A stretch of 39,765 nt of DNA from Anaerolineaceae bacterium UBA6107 (GTDB lineage Bacteria; Chloroflexota; Anaerolineae; Anaerolineales; Anaerolineaceae): positions 1 through 39,765 of the forward strand of contig DIWL01000026.1 in the NCBI GenBank assembly GCA_002428455.1. Direction: 5' to 3'. Shown here piece by piece: positions 25,471 through 33,316 of the stretch; position 1 is the first letter of the stretch, and each line of letters opens with the position of its first letter. The position numbers were made by a program, and so were the translations under genes. The notes below the pieces were generated by a model. It worked only from the letters and a program-made list of their open reading frames with translations. It was not told the origin of the DNA and did not search any database.

Positions 25471-26319
25471 ATGAACGAAGATGACCTCTTAACCTCCAAA
25501 TTGCCTGATCAGGGGACTGTTGATGAAGACTCAACACCTGAAGCCGCAAATACCTCAGCCGGATCAGGTCCGCGCCGTTTCAGTATATTTGGCGGTCTTC
25601 AATCGATCCTAATTGCCGCCTTCCTCATTGCATCGCTTTTTACCCTTTTTACCCCTTCCAACCTGTTCTCAGGTGAAATGCTCGACCGCGTGTTCCAGGC
25701 CTGGCAGGCTAACCCGACCACCGTTGCACCTTTGATCGTGAACAATTCACTTACGGATACAGCGCCCATCGGCATCGTATCGGGGCACTGGAAAAATGAT
25801 TCCGGCGCCTTGTGCCCGGATGGTTTGACCGAAGAAGAAGTGAACCTGCAAATTGCCACCCTCGTGCAACAGAAATTGATCGCTGAGGGATATAAAGTGG
25901 ACCTGCTGGCTGAGTTCGATGAAAAATTATCACAGTACAAGGGCATGGCGCTCATCTCAATTCACGCCGATACCTGTGATTTCATCAGCAATGAAGCCAC
26001 CGGCTTCAAAGTTGCTGCAGCCATTCATAGCCTCTACCCTGAAAAAGCCGATCGGCTGGTTCAGTGTATGGCTGACCGCTACCAGGCGACCACCGGTCTG
26101 GTATACATGCCCAACTCTGCAAGCATCGACATGACCAGTTACCACGCCTTCGACGAGATCCACACCGAAACCACGGCGGCGATCATCGAAACAGGTTTTC
26201 TCAACCTTGACCGGCAGATCCTGACCGAAAATCCAGACCTGGTTGCACAGGGAATTGTGAATGGTCTCATCTGCTTTATCCGCAATGAAAACGTAACGGT
26301 CACCACACCCATCCCATGA
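25471..26319 (+). CDS. N-acetylmuramoyl-L-alanine amidase (Amidase_3), membrane-anchored
   Basis: This 282-residue zinc amidase cleaves the bond between N-acetylmuramic acid and the stem peptide. A cytoplasmic acidic start (~1-40) is followed by one membrane helix (~46-66) and then the catalytic domain outside. The domain has the first zinc His in SGHWKND, the second in ALISIHADTC, and the catalytic Glu in AAIIETGFLN, which is the classic Amidase_3 order. An in-frame TTG at 25465 is two codons upstream and is less likely. No cell-wall binding domain is attached. It overlaps the first L,D-transpeptidase gene by four bases, so the two probably work together in remodelling peptidoglycan. Confidence 0.88.
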   Translation: MNEDDLLTSKLPDQGTVDEDSTPEAANTSAGSGPRRFSIFGGLQSILIAAFLIASLFTLFTPSNLFSGEMLDRVFQAWQANPTTVAPLIVNNSLTDTAPIGIVSGHWKNDSGALCPDGLTEEEVNLQIATLVQQKLIAEGYKVDLLAEFDEKLSQYKGMALISIHADTCDFISNEATGFKVAAAIHSLYPEKADRLVQCMADRYQATTGLVYMPNSASIDMTSYHAFDEIHTETTAAIIETGFLNLDRQILTENPDLVAQGIVNGLICFIRNENVTVTTPIP

Positions 26320-27476
26320 ACCCACAGGACCTCGCACGGTACAGGCAGGCGATCCTAAACGCCCAGGCGGCTTTGAAAAGGCGCTCACTTTTCGAAGCCG
26401 GTCAATGGGCTCTCAACGCGTCAAACATCGCCCCGGACCGGGAGGAACCCTGGCTGCTCCTGGCGGCAGTATCGAAACCGCCTGAGAGCATTGCCTACCT
26501 GCAGCACGCCCTCGAAATCAATCCGCAAAGCGAACGCGCAGCCCGTGGCATGAGTTGGGCGCTCAATCGCCTCGCTCAAACTCCTATTGAAGAATCCCCG
26601 CCACAAAGTCCCGCAGTCAGTGATACACAACCGATTCAACGAATACCGCGAACCGCTGCCGTTGTCAGTACCACAACCGGGGTCACACCTTCCCGCCCTG
26701 TTTCAGCGCCAGCTGCGATTGACCACCTGCCGCAACCAGTCGCGCCTGCCGCCGCCGTTGGCAAGCGTGCACAGGTAAAACCGGCCAAACAGAAAAAACC
26801 TTCTGGAAAGAAATGGGTTTATGTCCTGGCAGTACTGATCCTCCTCCTGCTTATGACGCTTGTTGTCTGGCTGGCCTTGCCCGCCTGGATGGCGCTGGCG
26901 CGCAGTTCAGCCGCCCCCATACCCGGTAACATGCTGAGCAAACCCAGCCTCACCCCCACAGCCACCGCCACATTCACGCCTACGCCGACATCAACCCCCA
27001 CCCCCACACCGACCAATACTCCTACCGCCACGGCAACCTTCACGCCAGCCCCTACCGACACTCCCTGGCCAACGGATCCTCCCACAGAGATTCCCGCTGA
27101 ACCGGTGGCAGTGATCGACACAGATGAGCGCTGGATCGATATTGACCTTGGCGACCAGATGTTGTATGCCTTCGATGGGGATGACCTTGTGGGTTCGTTC
27201 TTGGTCTCCACGGGAACCTACCTCCACCCCACGGTCACCGGGCAATATCAGATTTACGTCAAGTACACATACACCGATATGCGTGGCGATGATTATTATC
27301 TGCCCGACGTTCCTTACACCATGTACTTTTACCAGGGGTACGGCATCCATGGAACCTACTGGCACAACAATTTTGGCACGCCCATGAGCCACGGTTGTGT
27401 CAACATGCTCACCAGCGATGCAGAATGGCTTTTCAACTGGTCCTCCGTTGGCACGATCGTTAACGTGCACGATTGA
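26316..27476 (+). CDS. L,D-transpeptidase with TPR-like cytoplasmic head
   Basis: This 386-residue protein carries a YkuD L,D-transpeptidase domain at its C-terminus, which makes 3-3 cross-links or attaches proteins to peptidoglycan. Residues 1-85 are helical with TPR-like spacing (AALKRRSLFEAGQWALNASN, AYLQHALEINPQSERAARG). A Pro-rich linker and a basic stretch lead to the membrane helix (~170-192), then a Thr-Pro linker (~210-245), and YkuD from ~262. The active-site signature is complete: HGTYWHNNFGTPMSHGCVNM, with the catalytic Cys. It overlaps the amidase and lies 3 bp from the next transpeptidase. The cytoplasmic head suggests a partner inside the cell. Confidence 0.93.
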   Translation: MNPQDLARYRQAILNAQAALKRRSLFEAGQWALNASNIAPDREEPWLLLAAVSKPPESIAYLQHALEINPQSERAARGMSWALNRLAQTPIEESPPQSPAVSDTQPIQRIPRTAAVVSTTTGVTPSRPVSAPAAIDHLPQPVAPAAAVGKRAQVKPAKQKKPSGKKWVYVLAVLILLLLMTLVVWLALPAWMALARSSAAPIPGNMLSKPSLTPTATATFTPTPTSTPTPTPTNTPTATATFTPAPTDTPWPTDPPTEIPAEPVAVIDTDERWIDIDLGDQMLYAFDGDDLVGSFLVSTGTYLHPTVTGQYQIYVKYTYTDMRGDDYYLPDVPYTMYFYQGYGIHGTYWHNNFGTPMSHGCVNMLTSDAEWLFNWSSVGTIVNVHD

Positions 27477-27479
27477 GCC

Positions 27480-28535
27480 ATGGCAGATTCACTCGATATC
27501 CGCAGTATTTCCAGGCGCGAGTTTCTAAGGCTTAGCAGTGCCGCTCTGCTCGCTTTATTGGTTACCGATCGCAATTCGTTTGCCTATGCGCAATCACTCC
27601 GTGCGGATGACACCAAAACCATGCTTGGCCGTATCACCACCAACAAGGTGGATATGTTCAACACCCCTTCATTGGATGGCAAACTGATACGCACGCTGTG
27701 GAAGGACCTGGTACTGCCGATCTCAAGGATAGAGATCGGCACCGGCGAACCCAGCCACAACCGCGTCTGGTATCAGCTGGAAAATGAAGGATTCGTCCAT
27801 TCGGGCAGTGTTCAACCGGTCAAAATCGAGACCAACGATCCGGTCAATTCCATTCCCAAAAAAGGAATCCTGGCTGAGGTTACTGTTCCGTTTACTGATG
27901 CCTTGTGGGATCCCAACCGGAAGGAACGCGTCGCTTACCGCCTGTATTACACATCCACCCATTGGATCACTTCCATTGTCGAGGATGATGAAGGGGCGCT
28001 ATGGTACGAGATTCTGGAAGATTTTTACCAGTACAAGTATTACGTCAACCCTGCGCATTTGCGTTTGATCCCGCCGGAAGAAGTAAAAATGCTCTCACCC
28101 GACATTCCCGCGCAGGACAAGAAGCTCGAAGTACGCCTGCGCGATCAGATTGTTGTCGCTTATGAAGGTGACACCCCGGTACAAATGATGCGCTGCTCCG
28201 GCGGCACAGCATATCATCGCGGTTACCTCACCCCAACCGGCGTCTTCAACACCAATTACAAACGTCCCTCCCGTCACATGGTCAACAGCCGCCTGGCTTC
28301 CGCCTACAGTTATGATCTGCCGGGTGTTCCCTGGATCTGCTACTTCACCGAAGAAGGCGTGGCTTTCCACGGCACCTACTGGCACAACGACTTCGGGCGC
28401 CCGCGCAGTCATGGTTGCATCAACCTGCTGTCTGATAATGCCAAATGGATCTACCGCTGGACAACCCCGCAGGTACCCTACACAGAGCAGCTCGTGGATA
28501 AACGCGGCGGGACAAAGGTGGAGATCGCTCTCTGA
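27480..28535 (+). CDS. L,D-transpeptidase with Tat-like signal and SH3-like region
   Basis: This 351-residue second YkuD enzyme differs in its export and front domain. The N-terminus SRREFLRLSS followed by a hydrophobic stretch fits a twin-arginine (Tat) signal peptide, with a likely cleavage near residue 38 (YAQS). Residues ~45-105 form an SH3-like domain (GRITTNKVDMFNTP, VWYQLENEGFVHSG). The YkuD domain follows with the complete motif HGTYWHNDFGRPRSHGCINL. It does not have the Thr-Pro linker of its upstream neighbour. It lies in the same operon as the amidase and first transpeptidase. Two different exporters for two similar enzymes suggest distinct sites of action, an inference. Confidence 0.92.
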   Translation: MADSLDIRSISRREFLRLSSAALLALLVTDRNSFAYAQSLRADDTKTMLGRITTNKVDMFNTPSLDGKLIRTLWKDLVLPISRIEIGTGEPSHNRVWYQLENEGFVHSGSVQPVKIETNDPVNSIPKKGILAEVTVPFTDALWDPNRKERVAYRLYYTSTHWITSIVEDDEGALWYEILEDFYQYKYYVNPAHLRLIPPEEVKMLSPDIPAQDKKLEVRLRDQIVVAYEGDTPVQMMRCSGGTAYHRGYLTPTGVFNTNYKRPSRHMVNSRLASAYSYDLPGVPWICYFTEEGVAFHGTYWHNDFGRPRSHGCINLLSDNAKWIYRWTTPQVPYTEQLVDKRGGTKVEIAL

Positions 28536-28606
28536 TTGTTACTCATCGCATCGCCAAACATACCCGGTCGCTATGCTTTATAATAAGGGGGAAAGGGTAA
28601 TTAACC

Positions 28607-29032
28607 GTGGAACCGTTATTCAAAGGCCTGATTAGTGACGAATACGACCAGCTGGTGGACACTGCGGTCGTTGGTGATGAACCATGTTATGTCATCAACG
28701 ATGACGGTTTCCTGCGTCACGTCCCTTCACGACCGATCGATCTGGAAATACTCAAGACGTTCGGCAAACAGATCGAGGGCAACGAGAAACTGATCGCTGA
28801 CCAGGCGACGAAGATGCTAGGTCAGGAAGACCTGTTCACCCGCGCCATCGTTGAAACTCAATTGAAGAACCTGGACAAACAATATGATCTGATCCTGAAC
28901 ACCGGCATCCCAGAAGAAACCCGGGTGTACCTGGGCATGATGGGATTTCGGGTGATCCTGGATATTCACGGCGAGATTCTCAAGATCGAGTATCCCGCGG
29001 CTGCGCCTGATGGACAGGGCGATGGAGAATAG
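28607..29032 (+). CDS. Hypothetical protein, helical, soluble
   Basis: I do not recognise this 141-residue acidic protein. It has a beta strand with CYVINDDGFLRHVPSRPIDL, a central helix pair rich in Glu and Lys (LKTFGKQIEGNEKLIADQAT), and a final strand VILDIHGEILKIEYP. No signal peptide or membrane segment is present. The start is GTG after AAAGGG; a TATAAT at 28579-28584 may be its -10 box. It is followed by a thioredoxin-TPR gene 31 bp downstream, with which it probably shares a transcript. Codon use is like neighbouring genes. It may be a lineage-specific protein. Confidence 0.7.
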   Translation: MEPLFKGLISDEYDQLVDTAVVGDEPCYVINDDGFLRHVPSRPIDLEILKTFGKQIEGNEKLIADQATKMLGQEDLFTRAIVETQLKNLDKQYDLILNTGIPEETRVYLGMMGFRVILDIHGEILKIEYPAAAPDGQGDGE

Positions 29033-29063
29033 TACCGCTAACAGCGCTGTATTAGGAGAGTGA

Positions 29064-29897
29064 ATGGCATCTGAACACATCATCACAATCACAGAATCAA
29101 GTTTTGAGTACGATGTCATCGCGTATTCACAGAATACGCCCGTCGTCGTTGATTTCTGGGCGGAGTGGTGCAAACCGTGCAAGATGTTAACCCCCTTTCT
29201 GGAGAAACTGGCAGAAGAAGCCGAAGGACGCTTCAGGCTCGGTAAGGTGGATGTCGATGCAAATCCGAACCTGGCTTTACGTTTCAGCGTGCGTTCCATC
29301 CCGACAGTCATGGCTTTCAGCCAGGGCAGGAAAGTATCCGACTTTGCCGGCCTTATCCCCGAGAACAAGATCATTGAATTTATCAACAACATCCTCCCCC
29401 CCAGCCCGTCAGACCTGCTGTCGCAGAAAGGCAACAGCCTCCTCTCCGCTGGTGACCAGGAAGGCGCCCGTGAAGCTTTCCTGCAGGCACTTGACCTTGA
29501 TGAAAGGCATCCAGCCAGCATGCTGGGTTTGATGAAGATATTCCTGTTGCAGGGCAATTCAGCTGACGCCCATGCCATTTTCCGCAGTTTTCCAGCCCGC
29601 CAGGAGTACAACGAAGCAGAACGCTTGGTCCCGCTGATGAAAGCGATGGAGGATTTCAACAATAACCGCCTGCCGTCTGACACCGATCTGGACGCGGCCT
29701 TTACCAATTCCATCCGGCTCGCCACGCGCGGTAATACTTTGGCCAGCATCGACGGTCTGCTCGACATCCTGCGCCAGGATAAACGCTATCGCAAGGACCG
29801 CGCCCGGAGCGTGCTGCTCGCCCTGCTCGACCTGCTCGACCCGCAAAACGAACTGACGCGCCAGTACCGCACGGAGCTGGCTTCCATCCTCTTCTAA
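29064..29897 (+). CDS. Thioredoxin-TPR protein (YbbN/CnoX-like)
   Basis: This 277-residue cytoplasmic protein joins a thioredoxin domain (residues 1-~112) to tetratricopeptide-like helices. The WCKPC redox motif is intact in FWAEWCKPCKML, and the cis-Pro is in VRSIPTVMAFSQG. The C-terminal part (GNSLLSAGDQEGAREAFLQA, then further helical pairs) resembles YbbN/CnoX, a chaperone-redox factor in Escherichia coli. CnoX there has a non-reducing SXXC site, so the intact CXXC here means it may be a true oxidoreductase. AGGAG precedes the ATG. It is followed by a bidirectional terminator. Confidence 0.9.
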   Translation: MASEHIITITESSFEYDVIAYSQNTPVVVDFWAEWCKPCKMLTPFLEKLAEEAEGRFRLGKVDVDANPNLALRFSVRSIPTVMAFSQGRKVSDFAGLIPENKIIEFINNILPPSPSDLLSQKGNSLLSAGDQEGAREAFLQALDLDERHPASMLGLMKIFLLQGNSADAHAIFRSFPARQEYNEAERLVPLMKAMEDFNNNRLPSDTDLDAAFTNSIRLATRGNTLASIDGLLDILRQDKRYRKDRARSVLLALLDLLDPQNELTRQYRTELASILF

Positions 29898-29903
29898 AAA
29901 ACA

Positions 29904-29936
29904 ATCAAGCTGCCAGTGGGCAGCCTGATGATTTTC
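29904..29936. terminator. Bidirectional terminator
   Basis: GCTGCC and GGCAGC form a 6-bp stem around AGTG, extended by ATCA/TGAT across one mismatch. On the plus strand TTTTC follows; on the minus strand TGTTTTTTAG follows, so it serves both the thioredoxin gene and the convergent lipoprotein gene. Confidence 0.8.
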
Positions 29937-29949
29937 TTGTTGGCAACAC

Positions 29950-30927
29950 TTACTTAACCAATACCAGTTCTCCCCAGGTGGTTGGATCCAGGAAATCACG
30001 CGTCGCGGTGGTGGAGATCATCGTCTGCTGCAGGTTCTCACCCGTTTTGTCATTGTCGCTCACCGAAACCGCAAACCCGATGTGCAAACCTTTGGCAGGG
30101 GTGATCTCCAGCATAGACCATGGGATTCCGACCTCTACCCGGTAGATCGGGCTGGTTTCAAATTGAGAGGATACCAGCACCTTTGCTTTGCTGCCTTTCT
30201 TGCTGGTCGGGTACCACAAATATACCTCTTCATCGATCCCCTTGTCCGGGTTACCCGGTGAAATGCCAAACTGATAATCATCCGCGCTCAGGCTGGTGGT
30301 GAAAAAGTCGCCATCCAGGTTGGCATCGATCAGGATCTCGACCGAATCCCCCAGGTAGAGCATTTCACCGCTTTTGTTTTGCACGAACACATCATCGGTC
30401 ACTTTTACTGATACGTACAGGTAGTCCTCATCCCACGCAACAGCGAATACACCTTCCAGGTCCGCCACATCCTTCCAGTTGGTCTTCTGCCACACAATGT
30501 GCGGGATCGCATATTTATTGGTCTTGTCCACCCACTCCGCGTAGGTTCCGTCCATCACCGGGGCATCTGCCAGGTATCCGGCCTTCATCAAGGCTCCACC
30601 GCGCTGCCGCACTTCAGGCGTGGGGGGAATACTCGTGTTTGTAGCTGTTGGGACCAGGGAAGGTTCTATGGTCGGAACTTCAGTCTGCAGACCTGCCGTA
30701 GGAGCTGTTGTAGGCGCAGTTGTTGGCGGGTTTTCCTGCGCTGCGGTGGGCTGTGCGGGCGTAACAGTCGGAGGAATATTCATACTGGTATCGAACAGCG
30801 CTGTCAAGGTTAGGTTGGGTGCAATGTCACCGGGTTCTTCAGGCGCATTGAAGATCGGCAGGTTGCAGGCTACAGCAAAAAATGCGATCACCAGTATCAT
30901 GGTCAATAAGCGAATCCCTTTTATCAT
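29950..30927 (-). CDS. Lipoprotein with CBM9-like domain
   Basis: This 325-residue protein has a lipoprotein signal (hydrophobic stretch ending in FFAVACN, lipidation at Cys21), a Thr/Pro-rich linker (~40-108), and a C-terminal carbohydrate-binding module of family 9 type. The module is seen from PVMDGTYAEW, FAVAWDEDYLYVSVKVTDD, GDSVEILIDANLDGDF and the ending ISTTATRDFLDPTTWGEL. CBM9-like domains bind sugar ends or act as stand-alone surface domains; the ligand here is unknown. It is alone, with no enzymatic domain. The region upstream (30928-31076) shows no gene. Confidence 0.85.
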   Translation of the reverse strand: MIKGIRLLTMILVIAFFAVACNLPIFNAPEEPGDIAPNLTLTALFDTSMNIPPTVTPAQPTAAQENPPTTAPTTAPTAGLQTEVPTIEPSLVPTATNTSIPPTPEVRQRGGALMKAGYLADAPVMDGTYAEWVDKTNKYAIPHIVWQKTNWKDVADLEGVFAVAWDEDYLYVSVKVTDDVFVQNKSGEMLYLGDSVEILIDANLDGDFFTTSLSADDYQFGISPGNPDKGIDEEVYLWYPTSKKGSKAKVLVSSQFETSPIYRVEVGIPWSMLEITPAKGLHIGFAVSVSDNDKTGENLQQTMISTTATRDFLDPTTWGELVLVK

Positions 30928-31076
30928 TCTTCCTCCTGAGCACTAAATAAGGATCAACGTCATCTCAATGAGACGCTCGCGATATTGGTTGCAATATTCA
31001 TACGACTTTAACGATGCTGGTAATCCCTCCTGAATGAGGGCATAAAAATGATTTAAGGCTGAAAAGGTGTCGCTTT

Positions 31077-31667
31077 TCAATCGTTTAATTCCGAGTTATC
31101 TCTACAGGAAAGAACATATTTTTCCCACACCCGAGGGAGTTTCTGCTGCACAAATAGTGCATATGAGCACTCGGGATTTTGGATCATTTCCTTTTCACGC
31201 AGGTATTCAAGAGTTGCGTTGTACCACCATTCCAATTGGTCAGGTTGCCATTTCTCAAAACGCCAGATGATCAGGCGTTTTTCCACTTCCAAACGTAAAA
31301 ACCATTCGTACGCTTCGGGTATTTCAATGCAATGAACCACCTGCAACGGTGTAGTTCCCAACCACGCGCCGGGAATTTTGAGAAAAGGCTTCAATTGTGA
31401 TTCCTCTGTTTCCACTTCGTAAAGAAAGCCCTGCTTCCCTTCAGAGACCTCCCGCATCGCATCGGGATAAAGCTCATGATAAACGGGAATTCTCTCGCGG
31501 CTGAATCCGTACGGAAACCAGTAGTAAGGCCGCTCCACCGCGTTGACAATGTAAAAACTCGCCACAACGTCACTTGTGGACAGGTAAATATATGGCTGGT
31601 CATGATCTGCCAGGCGCGGTTCAAGTGCATTGAGCCCACCTGTGGTGGAACCGTGATACAACCTCAT
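31077..31667 (-). CDS. Hypothetical protein, possible ADP-ribosyltransferase-like fold
   Basis: I do not recognise the exact family of this 196-residue soluble protein. It begins LYHGSTTGGLNALEPR and continues with PYIYLSTSDVVASFYIVNA, an order (His in the first strand, Tyr/Ser in the second) also seen in proteins with the PARP/ADP-ribosyltransferase fold. A third catalytic position, usually Glu or Gln, cannot be fixed. Many aromatic residues occur in the second half (PDQLEWWYNATLEYLREKE). It could be a toxin-like or housekeeping enzyme; no antitoxin gene lies next to it. It is on the minus strand in the accessory-looking block. Confidence 0.5.
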   Translation of the reverse strand: MRLYHGSTTGGLNALEPRLADHDQPYIYLSTSDVVASFYIVNAVERPYYWFPYGFSRERIPVYHELYPDAMREVSEGKQGFLYEVETEESQLKPFLKIPGAWLGTTPLQVVHCIEIPEAYEWFLRLEVEKRLIIWRFEKWQPDQLEWWYNATLEYLREKEMIQNPECSYALFVQQKLPRVWEKYVLSCRDNSELND

Positions 31668-31760
31668 TATTGATGCTCCATGAATGTATTCTATTTCTTG
31701 CCAGACTCTATGTCCACAGCCTTGATCAGAAACCCTATTGGATCTGGTGGATATGCTTGA

Positions 31761-32168
31761 TCAATCCTTCAATTCTACTTCCTCTACACACTCAGCCTTG
31801 ATCTTTCCCACCAGGTGCTGCAGCGCATCGATAACATTAGGTCTGATGTCGCCGCCGATCAGCACGTACATGATGTCATCCCCCACTTCGAGCTTGCCTT
31901 CATTGAGCCACACCCGCACGTAAAAGACGCCCTTCATCTTGCGTGTCTCGTCTTCTGCTGCCGCTACCTTTTTCGGGTCGTATGCGAATTCCATGCCCGT
32001 CACACAACCGCAATCCTCCACCCCCTGGCGCACCCTGGCTTTGGGGGTTTCACGCACAACACCGTTGTGAACAAGGAACATGCCTACATTCGCCGCTGCA
32101 GCATCCGCTTTCGCTTCCCGCAGCCATTCATCCATCGATGGAGGTATTTTCTTGTGAGTACTGGTCAT
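31761..32168 (-). CDS. MoaE-like protein
   Basis: This 135-residue protein resembles proteins annotated as MoaE, the large subunit of molybdopterin synthase. The best part is GMFLVHNGVVRETPKARVR (~29-47), which aligns with the family's GAxxxFxGxVR block, then GMEFAYDPKKVAAAEDET and VGDDIMYVLIGGDIRPNVI near the end. It differs from classic MoaE in lacking a clear lysine-centred active-site loop, and no moaA, moaC, moaD or mog gene is in the window. It may be a stand-alone relative with another role. An AAAGGATCTGAT precedes the ATG. Confidence 0.55.
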   Translation of the reverse strand: MTSTHKKIPPSMDEWLREAKADAAAANVGMFLVHNGVVRETPKARVRQGVEDCGCVTGMEFAYDPKKVAAAEDETRKMKGVFYVRVWLNEGKLEVGDDIMYVLIGGDIRPNVIDALQHLVGKIKAECVEEVELKD

Positions 32169-32322
32169 ATCAGATCCTTTTATCTCATTTTTTTGCAGTG
32201 TCTATATTTTATCGAATCTTCCGATAATACCGGATTTTAAGTTTTCCCCTACCCCCGCCAACAATCAGCAATTCATTTTACCCCAGGCATAACTCTATCT
32301 CTTGTTTCAGGCGGACCACAAG

Positions 32323-33054
32323 TTACTTCAACTCTGCATCCAGGTTCTCCCAGTCATCGAAGCATTCTCCCCGGTAGGCTTTCTCTGCCAGCTCTATCAA
32401 AGCAGCTTGTTCTTTAGGCAGATGCGGGATCACCCACTGCACCGCTTCATCTTTCACCATGAATTCACCGGTGGCTGCCGTCACCCACATGCAGGCCAGG
32501 GTCAGGATCACATTGCGCTCATCACCTTTGAGGTTTGCGATCAGCCCAGGCAGGCTATCCTTCATCGCTCGACGCACATCCAGCTCAGGCACAGGTGCGA
32601 GTATCTTGCTCGCCTCCTCACCGGCCAGTGCAATACTGCTTTGCCTGACCTGGCTGAGGATGATAGCCAGGTCGGGATCATCCGCCGGTTGAGGGATTTG
32701 ACCCTGCTCAAACTCTTCCCTCAGCTACTCACCGTAGATGAATTCCTTCCTGGGTGGGTATCTCCAGGGCACCACCTCTGTGCGGCTGACCACTGTCACT
32801 TCCAGCGGCCTTGATCCATCTGCGTTTCCAATTCCACCGGATATCGCCATTAAGCGCTCTGCCAGGTCACTGCGGTCATATTCTGACATCGGCTGATCCA
32901 GGATTACCAGCAAGTCCACGTAGCTCTCGTTACGCAATCCGCCGCTGACCGCCGAGCCGTACAGGTACACTGCCACCACCGCGTTCCCGAGTGACGCCTT
33001 AATGACCTGTAGCGCACGAGCCGCTTCACCGGGGATGTCTCTATCAGTCAGCAT
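32323..33054 (-). pseudogene. aadA-type aminoglycoside nucleotidyltransferase, broken
   Basis: The reading frame is continuous over 243 codons but holds an in-frame TAG at codon 110 (32725-32727). It matches AadA/ANT(3'')-type enzymes throughout: VYLYGSAVSGGL, VVPWRYPPRKEFIYGE before the stop, then LAIILSQVRQ, GDERNVILTLACMW and AVQWVIPHLP after it. At the stop the family has Trp (TGG), so a single G-to-A change is enough. In the nucleotidyltransferase motif the first metal-binding Asp (SDID in AadA) is Tyr45 here (SYVD), from a GAC-to-TAC change. Two independent inactivating changes mark it as a pseudogene. Two shorter open frames remain at 32725-33054 and 32323-32592. Confidence 0.88.
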
Positions 33055-33095
33055 AACCGACCCCTTTCAAACCCAAATAAGACAGGCGGAAGCAT
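33048..33095 (-). CDS. Possible 15-codon leader ORF overlapping the aadA start
   Basis: An ATG at 33095 (minus strand) with AGGAG six bases before it encodes MLPPVLFGFERGRLC and ends in a TGA that overlaps the start of the aadA-like gene (ATGCTGA). The position and ribosome site fit a leader peptide translated ahead of the gene. Equally it may be a chance short frame, since only the ribosome site supports it. Confidence 0.3.
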   Translation of the reverse strand: MLPPVLFGFERGRLC

Positions 33096-33185
33096 TTTTC
33101 GCTCCTAGTTCTTTAGATCCAATCAATTACAACGAATACACAAATTGCTCCAATAATTATTCAGGATGGGATGATACCTCGAAGG

Positions 33186-33266
33186 TCATGCAGAGCCCAA
33201 CAAGCCGTCCGGTAATCCCAGGCTGATAAAAGCCCCGTAGATCAGCGCCAGCAGCAACGCGTACAT
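33186..33266 (-). pseudogene. Remnant of an MFS transporter N-terminus
   Basis: A 26-codon frame on the minus strand reads MYALLLALIYGAFISLGLPD and then GLLGSA before a stop. This is the first membrane helix and ISLGLPD-x-LLG motif found at the start of many major facilitator transporters. Nothing resembling the following helices is found in the next bases. It is a short leftover of a deleted gene, lying between the aadA pseudogene and the rRNA methyltransferase. The rest of 33055-33316 shows no gene. Confidence 0.6.
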
Positions 33267-33316
33267 GAATTAATCCGGTCCTATCACATATTCTTCAAGT
33301 TTTCTTCTATGAATAT

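Noticed and set aside
31033..31046. AATGAGGGCATAAA shared with the Hsp20 upstream region
   Set aside because: A 14-base match is expected by chance a few times in 40 kb, and the two contexts differ in orientation.
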